DNA from: Acidimicrobiaceae bacterium
GTDB taxonomy: Bacteria; Actinomycetota; Acidimicrobiia; Acidimicrobiales; RAAP-2
Direction of reading: 5' to 3'
DNA: 64,000 nt
NCBI GenBank assembly: GCA_003133325.1
Contig: PKXA01000102.1
Coordinates: 56,967 to 120,966 of the forward strand
Shown here: positions 9,106 to 18,273 of the stretch, in pieces
Layout of the letters: each line of letters begins with the position of its first letter
How positions within the stretch are numbered: position 1 is the stretch's first letter
The notes under the pieces: generated by a model
Seen by the model: the letters and a program-made list of their open reading frames with translations, nothing else
Databases searched by the model: none
What the model was told of the DNA's origin: nothing
Position numbers and translations under genes: made by a program

Positions 9106-10478
9106 GACGCCGGATCCTGGCCTTTACCGCTGTCATCGTGACGGTGGCGCTGGTCATCGCCGTCCTCTCGGTCACCGTGCTGCGTTCCACACCCACCTAT
9201 CCGATGCGCGCGGTGTTCGCCAGCGCCAACGGGCTGTTTCCCGGGAACACCGTCGAAATGCTCGGCGCTCCGATAGGTACAGTGACCGACGTCGTCAACA
9301 CCGGCAACACGGTACTGGTGACCATGCAGGTCGAGAAGAAGTATCCGTTGCCCGCCGCGGTACAAGCGGCACTGGTCTCACCCCAGGTGCTCGGCGAACC
9401 CTCCATCGAGATGTCCCCCGGGTACACCGGTGGACAGTCGATGGCGGCAGGAAGGACCATCCCCGAGTCACGGACGTCGGTACCGGTCTCGACCGATCAA
9501 CTCCTGAAGGACGTCCAGAGTTTTCTGTCCCAGATCAATCCCCAAGCCACCGGCAATCTGATCACCAATCTCTCCCAGGATCTTTCGGGTCAAGGCGCCT
9601 CTCTCAACCAACTGTTGGGCAACGCGGCGGGGACCATCCAACTCCTGGCCCAAAAGGGGAACAGCCTCGGTCAGCTCACCACCTCGCTGGCTCAGATCAC
9701 CGCCACGCTGCAGACCCGGACCACCACCCTCTCCGACCTCATCCGGGACTACAACACAGTGTCGTCGGTGGTGGCGTCGCATCAGAGCCAGTTGGGGACA
9801 GCCATCGCCGATCTGGCCGGTGCCACCAGTCAACTCTCGCAGTTCTTGGGGCCGAACCTGGTCCCGCTCGAAAACGACGTGGCCGGCGTCACCCAGGTGG
9901 GTCGCACCGTGTCGGCAAACTTGGGCAATCTCGATACGCTGCTCAACTCCACCAACCTGCTCTTTGCCGCCGCCGGGCGGGCCTACGACCCGACCCACAA
10001 CTGGCTCAACTTGAACCTGGCCCTACCGGCGGGCACCACCGCCTCAGTGGTATCCGGTTACATCCGCGACCGGCTGTCCGGAATCTGCCGCCGATTGCTG
10101 GCCAACCATTCTGCCGGTCTGCCGGCCTCGACCCTCCAGACTCTGGGGGTCTGTGGCAACCCCGCCTCCGGTTTCTTCGATCCGTTGTTATCGGTCATCC
10201 CTTCGATCCTGGACACGCTGACCAGTGGGCCGGGAGGAGGCCCGTCGGCCACCGCCCTGGCGGCGTTGATCGCCAAAGGGATGACCATGATCCCCGGCGC
10301 CGCCAACATCCAACCCCCCACTGCCGCAACGCCCACCCCACCGGTAGCCCCACCGGCTCCGTCTCTGTCCGCTGCAGGAGCCTCGCAGCTCCCGCCGATG
10401 CCCACCACCACTACCACCACCACCCCATCCAGCGGCGGGCTGGGTGGGTTGTTCAAGGGTTTCCTGGGGGGTCTCTGA
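9102..10478 (+). CDS. mceD: MCE-family protein, MceD position
   Basis: 458 residues from a GTG overlapping the mceC stop (GTGA). The N-terminal anchor ILAFTAVIVTVALVIAVLSVTV is followed by the MCE domain at about 35-115 (VFASANGLFPGNTVEMLGAPIG, VSPQVLGEPSIEMSPG). A long amphipathic helical region follows, then a Pro/Thr-rich tail with a run of threonines near the end. It is predicted to be periplasmic, anchored to the inner membrane, and part of the heterohexamer. Confidence 0.9.
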   Translation: MRRRILAFTAVIVTVALVIAVLSVTVLRSTPTYPMRAVFASANGLFPGNTVEMLGAPIGTVTDVVNTGNTVLVTMQVEKKYPLPAAVQAALVSPQVLGEPSIEMSPGYTGGQSMAAGRTIPESRTSVPVSTDQLLKDVQSFLSQINPQATGNLITNLSQDLSGQGASLNQLLGNAAGTIQLLAQKGNSLGQLTTSLAQITATLQTRTTTLSDLIRDYNTVSSVVASHQSQLGTAIADLAGATSQLSQFLGPNLVPLENDVAGVTQVGRTVSANLGNLDTLLNSTNLLFAAAGRAYDPTHNWLNLNLALPAGTTASVVSGYIRDRLSGICRRLLANHSAGLPASTLQTLGVCGNPASGFFDPLLSVIPSILDTLTSGPGGGPSATALAALIAKGMTMIPGAANIQPPTAATPTPPVAPPAPSLSAAGASQLPPMPTTTTTTTPSSGGLGGLFKGFLGGL

Positions 10479-10479
10479 G

Positions 10480-11469
10480 ATGATCGGTTCCCGACGCCTT
10501 CATATGGCTCTGGTCCTCCTGGTAGCCGGAGGCATGGCCGTCACCGGCTGCAACCTCCCCTTCACCGGACCCGCAACCCTCACCGCCTCAGCGAAGTTCA
10601 CCGACGTCGGGGACTTGGCCAGTGGGGCATCGGTGGAGATGGCCGATATCCCGGTGGGTCACGTCATCTCCATCACCCTCGTTGGCACCGAGGCCCGGGT
10701 GACCATGGTGCTGAACCAGTCCGCCGATGTTCCCCAGAACCTGTCGGCCCAACTGCGGCGGACCTCTCTCCTGGGCGAGCGGTTCATCGATCTCATCCCC
10801 GACAGCTCAGACCCCGGGGGTCCGATGCCCAACAGGGAGGTCATCGCCGATACATCGGTGCAACCCGGTATCGCTGAGCTTCTCTCGGCGGGGGCGACGG
10901 TGATCGGAGCCGTCAACAGCACCCAACTGGCCAACCTGGTGGCCAGCGCCGCCCAGGGCTTCGGCGGCCAGGGTCAGAACCTGCGTCAACTACTCGACAG
11001 TTTGGGCACAGTGATCCACGGCTATGCCGGACGCACAGCCACCATCCAATCTCTGATCACCAACGCGGATCAACTCACCTCAACCCTGGCCCCGCAGGCG
11101 ACCCAAAATGCGCAAGCGATCACCACTCTGTCCCAAACCACCGGCGTATTGGCCAACCAATCGGCCCGCTTGGTGAACCTGCTTCAGTCCCTCAATGACC
11201 TGTCCGTCCAGAGCCGGAGCATTCTGGAGTCGTATACGCCACAGATCGACGACGAGTTGACCGGGTTGGCGTCGACAGCCCATTCGTTGCAGGCGACAGA
11301 GGGCGACCTCGGGAGCTTTCTCCAATTCCTGCCCGGCCATAACGCCGCCCTACTGGAGCTCACCCGGGACAACCAGGTGCAGATCCTGACCGACTTGATC
11401 GTGTGTGGTCTTCCCGGCGGTGGATCCAATCCGGCCATCCCGGCACAGAGCTGTGGTGGCTCGGGATGA
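10480..11469 (+). CDS. mceE: MCE-family lipoprotein, MceE position
   Basis: 329 residues from the ATG one base after the mceD stop. The signal peptide MIGSRRLHMALVLLVAGGM ends in the lipobox AVTGC, so Cys24 should be lipidated. MceE proteins (LprK-like) are the lipoprotein member of mycobacterial Mce sets, which fits the fifth position. The MCE domain (about 30-110) shows KFTDVGDLASGASVEMADIPVG and LRRTSLLGERFIDLIPDS. A helical region follows, and the tail is shorter than in the other subunits. Confidence 0.9.
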   Translation: MIGSRRLHMALVLLVAGGMAVTGCNLPFTGPATLTASAKFTDVGDLASGASVEMADIPVGHVISITLVGTEARVTMVLNQSADVPQNLSAQLRRTSLLGERFIDLIPDSSDPGGPMPNREVIADTSVQPGIAELLSAGATVIGAVNSTQLANLVASAAQGFGGQGQNLRQLLDSLGTVIHGYAGRTATIQSLITNADQLTSTLAPQATQNAQAITTLSQTTGVLANQSARLVNLLQSLNDLSVQSRSILESYTPQIDDELTGLASTAHSLQATEGDLGSFLQFLPGHNAALLELTRDNQVQILTDLIVCGLPGGGSNPAIPAQSCGGSG

Positions 11470-12821
11470 TCACCCGCCGAATCATCATCAACCTCTTTGC
11501 ATTCTTTGCCGTCGCCGCGGTGTTGATCGTTTACGGTCTGATCAATCTCCTCGGTGATCCTTTCCAGTCGACGATGCCAGTGACGGCCCTCCTCCCCAAC
11601 GCCTACGGGATCTACTCGAACTTTTCGGTCACCTTCAACGGCGTCCAGGTCGGATCGGTGCGCTCAGTCTCCTTGACGCGGTCCGGGGCACGGGTGGACA
11701 TGGCCATCAACCCCGGAGTGAAGATTCCCGGCGACGTGGCCGCAGAGATCGAGATCGCCAACACCTTGGGCGAACAGCAGATCGACCTGATCCCTCAGCA
11801 TGGGGGCACCGCCGCCCCTCTGGTGGCGGGGGCGCAGATTCCCGTCGCACCCGGTGGGGCACCGGCTGATATCGGACAGGTCATTGCCACCGCCACCCAA
11901 TTCTTGAAGGCGATCCCGGTCGACGATCTCAACAACCTGCTCCACCAGACGGCGGTGGCCCTGAACGGGCGTGGTGCCGATGTGCACACCATCATCACGT
12001 CGGGGACCCAGTTCGCCCAAGAGTTTCTGGCCTTTCAACAGGCGTTCAAGTCCCTGCTGGCCAGCGCCCCACCGGTTCTCGACTCGGTCACTGCCGCAGC
12101 ACCGCAGCTGACCTCGGCTCTGTCCAATACAGCTGCCATCCTGAATGTCCTGACCGTCCAGCAAACCAACTATCTGAATCTTCTCTCCAGCGGGGCAAGT
12201 GCGTCGCAACTCCTCAATCAGTTGGTCGTCGCCGAGCGTCCGAACCTGGCGTGCTTGGTCCATGACCTCGGTGCCACCACCACCAACTTGTCGCAACCGG
12301 CCAACCTCAACAACCTAGCCACCGATTTGGCCACCAATCGGCAGTTTTTCGGAGCCATCGAGGGATTGACGCCGACCGGGCCCGCCCGGCAGTTGACGGC
12401 CAGCGAGCCGGCTCGGACCAACCAGGTGTGGCTGCGCACCCGACTTATTCTCCCACCCGTGCTCTCACCCGCGGCCGTGACCTACTCCCCTCCCAATACG
12501 CTTCCCCCGATCATCCCGGCCGCCGGATGTTCCACCGAATTCGGCAACGGTGTGGCGGCTGCCTCCCAGCCCGGGTTCGTCCCGGCCGCCCCCGTCGCCA
12601 TTGACACCGCCTCGGCGGCGGATGCCCAGGTGCATGGCGGTGGGACTCCGATTGTGGATCCCCCCTTGGCTACTACCCCGACCGCCACCGACCACAAGCA
12701 GTCCCCCTATCCTCCGGCACCCGCCACCGTGCTGCCGTTGATGGGTGCAGCTGTACTATTGCGGGGTCCGGTCAAGCGTCGACTGCGGAATCGGCGCCAT
12801 CGACAGGAGACGACTGGATGA
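11466..12821 (+). CDS. mceF: MCE-family protein, MceF position
   Basis: 451 residues from an ATG that overlaps the mceE stop by four bases. The N-terminal anchor IIINLFAFFAVAAVLIVYGLI precedes the MCE domain at about 35-115 (YGIYSNFSVTFNGVQVGSV, IANTLGEQQIDLIPQHGG). The C-terminal region is Pro/Ala-rich and ends with a hydrophobic patch (VLPLMGAAVLL) and a very basic end (KRRLRNRRHRQ). That looks like a second membrane segment with cytoplasmic arginines and is unusual compared with the other five subunits. It overlaps the next gene by four bases. Confidence 0.88.
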   Translation: MITRRIIINLFAFFAVAAVLIVYGLINLLGDPFQSTMPVTALLPNAYGIYSNFSVTFNGVQVGSVRSVSLTRSGARVDMAINPGVKIPGDVAAEIEIANTLGEQQIDLIPQHGGTAAPLVAGAQIPVAPGGAPADIGQVIATATQFLKAIPVDDLNNLLHQTAVALNGRGADVHTIITSGTQFAQEFLAFQQAFKSLLASAPPVLDSVTAAAPQLTSALSNTAAILNVLTVQQTNYLNLLSSGASASQLLNQLVVAERPNLACLVHDLGATTTNLSQPANLNNLATDLATNRQFFGAIEGLTPTGPARQLTASEPARTNQVWLRTRLILPPVLSPAAVTYSPPNTLPPIIPAAGCSTEFGNGVAAASQPGFVPAAPVAIDTASAADAQVHGGGTPIVDPPLATTPTATDHKQSPYPPAPATVLPLMGAAVLLRGPVKRRLRNRRHRQETTG

Positions 12822-13597
12822 CCGAGGAGCACGACCCGAAGCCCTACAAGGTGTCAGTGGTCGACCGCGAGACCGGAAGCGTGCGGCCCAGCCGAAAGCC
12901 CTCCGGGGCGGTTTCGGGCGACGATGAGGAAACCGAGGATGCGGAAGAAGCAGCCAGCCCCGATCCGAAGGAAGCCGTACAAGAGCGGGTCGACCCGGGC
13001 AAGGGGGGAACGCCGGCCAAAGGAGCGCGTCGCTGGCATCCCCGTGCCCTGGGACACAAAGGCCAGGTGGTCTTGTTGTGCATCGCCGTTCTCGGGGTGG
13101 TCGGAACCGCGGTGTTCGGTCACGCATGGGCGTCGCTCAACGGCCAACTCGGGCAACAAGCCCAGGTCCGCGCCGCCACCAGTGACTTCCTTCTGGCCCT
13201 GACCAATTTCGACGCCAAGAACATAGACGCCGACTTCAACCGCATCCAGGGCTACGCCACCGGAGACTTTGCCTCGCAGTCGAATCAGTTCTTCGGCTCC
13301 ACCATTCGCAGCCAGCTGGAAGCCGCTCTGGCTTCTTCCCGCGGGCAGATTCGCAGCCAGTACGTGCAGTCGATCAACGGAACCAGCGCCAGTGTGTATT
13401 CGGTGGTCGACCAGACCTACATAAACAACAAGATGACTTCGCCCGCCGCCGATGAACTCCAGATCGTCACAGACCTCACCATGAAAGGAACCACTTGGAA
13501 GGTTTCCAATGTAACGGTGACGGGACCCAATAACAGTGGCACCGCCTCGAGCAGCTCGACGAGCACGACTACACCGACGAGCACCACCACGCCGTAG
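12818..13597 (+). CDS. Mce-associated membrane protein (Mas family)
   Basis: 259 residues. An acidic, charged cytoplasmic N-terminus of about 80 residues leads to one transmembrane segment (VVLLCIAVLGVVGTAVFG) and a soluble domain of about 130 residues, beginning after VRAATSDFLLALTNFDAKNID. This single-pass layout with a DFLLALTNFD-like start is typical of Mce-associated proteins encoded at the 3' end of mce operons, which are thought to stabilise the Mce complex. The tail is Ser/Thr/Pro-rich. It overlaps mceF by four bases and is the last gene of the operon. Confidence 0.82.
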   Translation: MTEEHDPKPYKVSVVDRETGSVRPSRKPSGAVSGDDEETEDAEEAASPDPKEAVQERVDPGKGGTPAKGARRWHPRALGHKGQVVLLCIAVLGVVGTAVFGHAWASLNGQLGQQAQVRAATSDFLLALTNFDAKNIDADFNRIQGYATGDFASQSNQFFGSTIRSQLEAALASSRGQIRSQYVQSINGTSASVYSVVDQTYINNKMTSPAADELQIVTDLTMKGTTWKVSNVTVTGPNNSGTASSSSTSTTTPTSTTTP

Positions 13598-13895
13598 AGC
13601 ACGGACGGTTGATCGTAGAGGGAATCTTGAGCCGGATGCCCCACCCAACGGGACAGACGCTACCCACCCAAGATGGATATGGTGCGGGCGTCGTTGACCG
13701 ACTGATCCATCCCCGGGCGGGCAGCGCTTCCCGTTCCCCTCAACTCCGGTTCCACCGTCCCGGTTCCCCGTGTCAATGATCTCTATCGACAGGTCCATCC
13801 CGATTCTTGAGCGGCAAGGCGAAAAATCTCTGGTTCGACCACTCTCTGTGGCGACAGACACCAACCGAGTCCAAAAATCGCGCAGCCAGTGACCT
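13598..13895. other. Intergenic region between the convergent mce operon and HAD gene
   Basis: 298 bases with no convincing gene. Frames crossing it have no ribosome binding site and are extensions of shadow frames. I see no strong hairpin, so the transcription end of the two convergent units is not visible here. Confidence 0.5.
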
Positions 13896-14543
13896 TCAAC
13901 CCTGCAACGAGCGCATCAACTCCTCGTCGAAGCCGTGGAGCGAGTCCAACACGGCGTCGCAAAACCCCCAGCGGGCCGATCCGGCCGTTGACATCTCGGG
14001 GACAGCCACCACCCGCATTCGTGCCGCTTTGGCCGAAATCGCCCCATTGAACGAGTCCTCCACCGCCAGACAGTCGGTGGGCTCGACACCGAGCTTGGCC
14101 GCCGTCGTGAGGTAGGAACCCGGGTGGGGCTTGCCAACGGGCTCCCACTCGGCGGAGTGCCACACGGTCACCTCCGACTCGACCCCCAAACGGCGCAGGG
14201 CGGCGGCAATCACCACTGCATACGATCCCGAGCACACCGCCACCGGAAGCGACAGGTGACCGCAGAGAGCCACGGCATCGAGCGCCCCGGGCATCGGTTC
14301 ACCCCCGAAGGCAATCAACTCGGCCACCCGGTGAGTCGTCGCCCGCTCTACTTCCACCGGGGTCATGCCCTCCCACGGGTGGCGATCCCACCAGTGGCGA
14401 ACCGCGTCATCGATCCGTAGGCCCATGGTCTGGCGGGTGTCCGTCTCTGAGAGATGCACTCCCACCGAGGCGAACACCTCAATCTCGGCCTGGCGCCAGA
14501 ACGGCTCCGAGTCGATGAGCAGACCGTCGAGGTCGAAGATCAC
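13896..14543 (-). CDS. HAD-superfamily phosphatase (beta-phosphoglucomutase/HxpB-like)
   Basis: 215 residues. Motif I is IFDLDGLLIDSEP with the nucleophile and acid/base aspartates, motif II the Ser in VAVCSGSY, the conserved Lys in VGKPHPGSYL, and motif IV EDSFNGAISAKAA. The cap domain is helical and of subclass I type. These enzymes dephosphorylate sugar phosphates; the substrate cannot be told. The GTG start lies right at motif I and has no clear ribosome site. In-frame sequence upstream reads GRPIAAV, so the true start may be further up, possibly at a CTG near the sucD stop. It follows sucD on the same strand. Confidence 0.85.
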   Translation of the reverse strand: MIFDLDGLLIDSEPFWRQAEIEVFASVGVHLSETDTRQTMGLRIDDAVRHWWDRHPWEGMTPVEVERATTHRVAELIAFGGEPMPGALDAVALCGHLSLPVAVCSGSYAVVIAAALRRLGVESEVTVWHSAEWEPVGKPHPGSYLTTAAKLGVEPTDCLAVEDSFNGAISAKAARMRVVAVPEMSTAGSARWGFCDAVLDSLHGFDEELMRSLQG

Positions 14544-14593
14544 CGCGGCGATGGGTCGCCCGGCATGGGCTTCTGCTGACGGGACTGCGGTGC

Positions 14594-15484
14594 TCAGGCG
14601 AGCTCCTTCACGACGTCGACCATCGCCTCACCGGCTTCGCTCAGGTTCTGTGCCACCGTGACCCCGGCTGCCGACAACGCGTCCATTTTGGCCTGGGCGG
14701 TGCCTTTGGAACCGGAGATGATGGCCCCGGCGTGCCCCATCTTCCGTCCGGGCGGGGCTGTGACCCCGGCCACGTAGGAAACGACCGGCTTGGTGACCGA
14801 CGAGGCGATGAACTCCGCCGCCTCCTCTTCGGCCGAGCCGCCGATCTCCCCGATCATCATGATGGCGCGGGTGTCCGGATCGGCTTCGAAGGCCCGGAGA
14901 CAGTCGATGAAGCTGGTGCCCGGCACCGGGTCACCGCCGATGCCCACGCACGAGGTCTGCCCGACCCCATGCTGAGAGAGCTCGTGGAGTGCCTGGTAGG
15001 TCAGAGTGCCCGAGCGGCTGACGATCCCCACCGGCCCACCGGCCAAGGCGATGTCGCCCGAGGTGATGCCGATGTTGCACTTTCCCGGAGAGATGATCCC
15101 GGGGCAGTTCGGCCCCAGAAGCCGGGTGGATGGGAAATCGCGGATCAGCCGGTTGTAGGCAAGGGCCTCGTCGATGGCCGGAATACCCTCGGTGATACAC
15201 ACCACGAATGGCACTCCGGCTGCCGCCGCCTCGATGATGGCGTCAGCGGCGAACTTGGGTGGGACGGAGATGAATGACGCGTTGGCGCCGGTGGCCTTCA
15301 CCGCCTCGGCAACGGTGGCGAAGATCGGGATACCCTCGATCACTTCGCCGCCTCGCTTGGGGTTGGTGCCGGCAACCACCTGGGTGCCGTAGGCCCGGTT
15401 ACGGAGGCCGTGGTACAGGCCCTGGCTGGTCGGGCTGATGCCCTGGACCACCACTTTGGTGTTCTCGTCTACGAAGATGCTCAC
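14594..15484 (-). CDS. sucD: Succinyl-CoA synthetase (ADP-forming) alpha subunit
   Basis: 296 residues, full length. CoA-binding N-terminal Rossmann domain with VVVQGISPTSQGLYH, then TRLLGPNCPGIISPGKCNIG. The phosphorylated active-site histidine lies in KMGHAGAIISG. It works with SucC to interconvert succinyl-CoA and succinate with substrate-level phosphorylation in the TCA cycle. Its ATG overlaps the sucC stop by four bases, so the two subunits are translationally coupled. Confidence 0.97.
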   Translation of the reverse strand: MSIFVDENTKVVVQGISPTSQGLYHGLRNRAYGTQVVAGTNPKRGGEVIEGIPIFATVAEAVKATGANASFISVPPKFAADAIIEAAAAGVPFVVCITEGIPAIDEALAYNRLIRDFPSTRLLGPNCPGIISPGKCNIGITSGDIALAGGPVGIVSRSGTLTYQALHELSQHGVGQTSCVGIGGDPVPGTSFIDCLRAFEADPDTRAIMMIGEIGGSAEEEAAEFIASSVTKPVVSYVAGVTAPPGRKMGHAGAIISGSKGTAQAKMDALSAAGVTVAQNLSEAGEAMVDVVKELA

Positions 15485-16629
15485 GACTGGCCTCCGGCTA
15501 GGGCAACCACACGGCGTGCGGCGTCGAGCATGGTCGGCTCGGCGACCAGGCGATCGGACAGATGGTCGGCCAGGATCTCCCGGCCGGCGACGGCGTTGGT
15601 GCCGTCCAACCTCAGCACGATGGGCGAGTGGATCTCCACCCGCTCCAGGGCTTCGAGAATCCCCTTGGCCACCTCGTCCACCAGGGTGATTCCTCCGAAG
15701 ATATTGACGAAAATGGAGCGCACCGCCGGATCGGAGTTGATGACCTCCAAGGCGGCGGCCATGACGTCAGCGTTGGCGCCACCCCCGATGTCGAGGAAGT
15801 TGGCTGCCGATCCTCCGCACTGGTTGACCACGTCGAGGGTACTCATGGCCAAGCCGGCACCATTGGCGATGATGCCCACCGAACCGTCGAGGCCTATGTA
15901 GTTGAGGCCCCGTTCCTTGGCCCGGGCCTCGCGTTCGTCTTGGACATCGGCTCCGGCGAACTCCTCCCACTCGGGATGCCGGTAGGCGGCGTTGTCGTCG
16001 AGGGTGACTTTGGCATCGAGGGCGTGGACCTTTCCCTCCGGTGTGAGGATCAACGGGTTGATCTCGGCCAGGTCGCAATCGCCTTCGGTGTAACAAGTAT
16101 AGAGCTTCACCAGCAGCTCGGCCGCCTGGGCGCGGGCCGGCTCGTCGAGGTTGGCTCGGTCCACCCACTCACGCGCCGCCTCGAGACTGAGACCGTCCAC
16201 CGGGTCGACGTGAATCAGGGCGATGGCATCAGGATTGGTCACGGCCACCTCCTCGATCTCGACACCTCCCTCAGCCGACAACATTCCGAGGTGCTTCTTG
16301 GCGCTGCGATCGAGCGTGAAGCTGGCGTAGTACTCGCGCTCGATATCCGAGGCGTGCTCGATCCAGAGTCGTTTCACGACGTGGCCCTTGATGTCCAAAC
16401 CGAGGATGTTCCCGGCATGGGTCCTCACCTCATCGGCGTCATTGGCCAGCTTGACCCCACCGGCCTTGCCCCGGCCTCCCACCTTGACCTGTGCCTTGAC
16501 CACCACGGGGTAGCCGGCCTGCTCAGCCTGGACCACGGCTTCGTCGACTGTGTCCGCCACCCCTCCTTTGGAAATAGGGATGCCGAACCGGGCGAAGTAC
16601 TGCTTGCCCTGGTACTCGAAGAGATCCAC
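15481..16629 (-). CDS. sucC: Succinyl-CoA synthetase (ADP-forming) beta subunit
   Basis: 382 residues from a GTG with GAGG nine bases upstream; the protein then begins VDLFEYQGKQYFARFGIP, the normal start of SucC. A longer frame to 16755 exists but has non-family sequence. ATP-grasp features are visible: VVKAQVKVGGRGKAGGVKLA, the metal and nucleotide region CDLAEINPLI, and GIIANGAGLAMSTLDV with NIFGGIT near the C-terminus. It forms the nucleotide-binding subunit with SucD. Upstream on the same strand lies a cobalamin-binding mutase subunit, linking methylmalonyl-CoA chemistry to the TCA cycle. Confidence 0.96.
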   Translation of the reverse strand: MDLFEYQGKQYFARFGIPISKGGVADTVDEAVVQAEQAGYPVVVKAQVKVGGRGKAGGVKLANDADEVRTHAGNILGLDIKGHVVKRLWIEHASDIEREYYASFTLDRSAKKHLGMLSAEGGVEIEEVAVTNPDAIALIHVDPVDGLSLEAAREWVDRANLDEPARAQAAELLVKLYTCYTEGDCDLAEINPLILTPEGKVHALDAKVTLDDNAAYRHPEWEEFAGADVQDEREARAKERGLNYIGLDGSVGIIANGAGLAMSTLDVVNQCGGSAANFLDIGGGANADVMAAALEVINSDPAVRSIFVNIFGGITLVDEVAKGILEALERVEIHSPIVLRLDGTNAVAGREILADHLSDRLVAEPTMLDAARRVVALAGGQS

Positions 16630-16735
16630 CGGATCCGTTCCTCTCTGTTGGTGATATCGGTTCTGACTACGTCTGACTACATGACTATGTGGCTGTGCGG
16701 AACTACGGCCCATGTGGGCCGGCCGGGCTTGGCTT

Positions 16736-17173
16736 TCAGCCACCTTCTCGGGCATCGAGCGCTTCGGCCAACCAAGCCCCGATGGCCGGCAACGGCGCCC
16801 CCGGGGTGAAGACCTCGGCGACCCCCTGTGCTTTCAACACCGGGATATCGGCCTCGGGGATGATCCCCCCGACCAGGACCAATACATCGCCACGGCCCTG
16901 CTCTTTGAGGCTTTCCATCACCCGGGGGATGAGGGTGAGATGCGCTCCGGAGAGGAGTGACAGCCCCACCGCATCGGCGTCCTCCTGGATCACGGCCTGA
17001 ACCACCTGCTCGGGTGTCTGATGGAGCCCGGTGTAGATGACCTCGAACCCGGCGTCGCGCAGGGCCCTGGCAATCACCTTGGCGCCGCGGTCGTGCCCGT
17101 CCAAGCCGGGTTTGGCCACGACCACTCGATAGGGTCGTTTCACGGAGGCCGATACTAAACGCTGACGGGCCAT
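16736..17173 (-). CDS. Cobalamin-binding small subunit of a methylmalonyl-CoA mutase-type enzyme
   Basis: 145 residues from the ATG at 17173; a GTG at 17143 is also possible. It is a free-standing B12-binding domain: [19 protein letters not shown] carries the DxHxxG motif whose His ligates cobalt. GLSLLSGAH provides the SxL motif and VLVGGIIP the GG motif. Such small proteins pair with a separate catalytic chain in split methylmalonyl-CoA, ethylmalonyl-CoA or isobutyryl-CoA mutases. The partner is not in this window. Its position before sucCD suggests methylmalonyl-CoA to succinyl-CoA, but this is inference. Confidence 0.85.
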   Translation of the reverse strand: MARQRLVSASVKRPYRVVVAKPGLDGHDRGAKVIARALRDAGFEVIYTGLHQTPEQVVQAVIQEDADAVGLSLLSGAHLTLIPRVMESLKEQGRGDVLVLVGGIIPEADIPVLKAQGVAEVFTPGAPLPAIGAWLAEALDAREGG

Positions 17174-17319
17174 CAGGCGCCAAACGACCACTCGCGCTTG
17201 GTGTGGACGGGTATTTCACCCCAGGCGCCCAAGGCCCGAAATGGGCGCTGGCGCCTGAAATGCCGTGGTACGTTCGGGCTGACGCCCTCGATACGACCCC
17301 CCCCGATTCGGAGGACGCC

Positions 17320-18273
17320 GTGCCCACGCCGGCTGAAGCCGTGGATCCATCCGACCAATATGCCTCGCCCTCGTCGCTGTCTTCGTCGCGGCTGAGGGGC
17401 CTGGTACAGGTCGCCCGCCCTCGCCAGTGGATCAAAAATCTCTTGGTGTTCGTGGCACCGGGCGTGGCCGGCGTCCTCTTCCACCAGCACGCCCTGCTGC
17501 GTAGCGTGGCGGCGTTCGGCATATTCTGTATTGCCGCCAGCGGCGCCTATCTTCTGAACGACTCCCTCGATGCGGAGGCCGATCGGGCTCATCCGGTGAA
17601 ACGCCACAGGCCGATTGCCGCCGGCGTCGTATCGGTTGGGGCGGGGCTCGGGATAGGTATCGGGCTCCTGATGATCTCCGTCGCCCTCGGCTCCCTCTTG
17701 GCCGGTTGGCACATGGCTGTCGTCATGGTCACCTACGGCGTCATCAACACCGTGTACTCGTTGGGGCTGAAGAATGAGCCCATCCTCGACCTGGCCGCAG
17801 TGAGCTCTGGATTTGTGGTCCGAGCGGTGGCCGGCGGCGTCGCCGCCGGTGTGCCCTTGTCCAACTGGTTCCTCATCGTGGCGTCGTTCGGATCGTTGCT
17901 CATCGTGACCGGCAAGCGGTCCGGTGAGAAGCAGCTACTCGCCGATCACCTGACCGATCACACCGATGTTCGACAGACTCTCGGTCTGTACACCGCCTCA
18001 TTCCTGCAGACGGTCCGAACGTTGTCGGCCGCGGTATCGGTGACTGCCTACTGTCTGTGGGCCTTCGAAAGGGCGGCCCAGGTCCACCCCGGACACGACC
18101 CGGTGTGGTTTCAGCTGACCATCGTGCCGTTCGTCATCGGCTTGCTCCACGTGGTGCGACTTCTCGACTCCGGCCACGGGGCCGTGCCGGAAGACCTGGC
18201 CATCCACGACCATCGTTTGCAGATCTACGGCGCAGCGTGGATAGCCCTGTTCGCAGTAGGAATCTACGGATGA
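17320..18273 (+). CDS. ubiA: UbiA-family decaprenyl-phosphate phosphoribosyltransferase
   Basis: 317 residues from a GTG with GGAGG five bases upstream; upstream in-frame starts at 17203 and 17260 lack this signal. The polytopic protein has the Asp-rich motifs of the family: LNDSLDAEADRAHPVKRHRP and the second loop NTVYSLGLKNEPILD. The DxxxD-HPxKxxRP pattern is that of DPPR synthase (Rv3806c type), which transfers 5-phosphoribose to decaprenyl phosphate. The product feeds DprE1/DprE2 to give decaprenylphosphoryl-arabinose, the donor for wall arabinan. The ATGA overlap with dprE1 supports this assignment over ubiquinone-type UbiA. Confidence 0.92.
   Translation: MPTPAEAVDPSDQYASPSSLSSSRLRGLVQVARPRQWIKNLLVFVAPGVAGVLFHQHALLRSVAAFGIFCIAASGAYLLNDSLDAEADRAHPVKRHRPIAAGVVSVGAGLGIGIGLLMISVALGSLLAGWHMAVVMVTYGVINTVYSLGLKNEPILDLAAVSSGFVVRAVAGGVAAGVPLSNWFLIVASFGSLLIVTGKRSGEKQLLADHLTDHTDVRQTLGLYTASFLQTVRTLSAAVSVTAYCLWAFERAAQVHPGHDPVWFQLTIVPFVIGLLHVVRLLDSGHGAVPEDLAIHDHRLQIYGAAWIALFAVGIYG

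Noticed and set aside
9032..10483. 483-codon plus-strand frame overlapping mceD in another phase
   Set aside because: The sequence is Arg/His/Pro-rich without domains; mceD in the other phase has the anchor, MCE domain and stop/start overlap.
12854..13864. 336-codon minus-strand frame across the Mce-associated gene and the following gap
   Set aside because: Most of it opposes the Mas gene, which fits its operon by overlap and topology; no site or motif supports the minus-strand frame.
15562..16809. 415-codon plus-strand frame opposite sucC
   Set aside because: It covers the well-supported sucC on the other strand and shows no recognisable motif or ribosome site.
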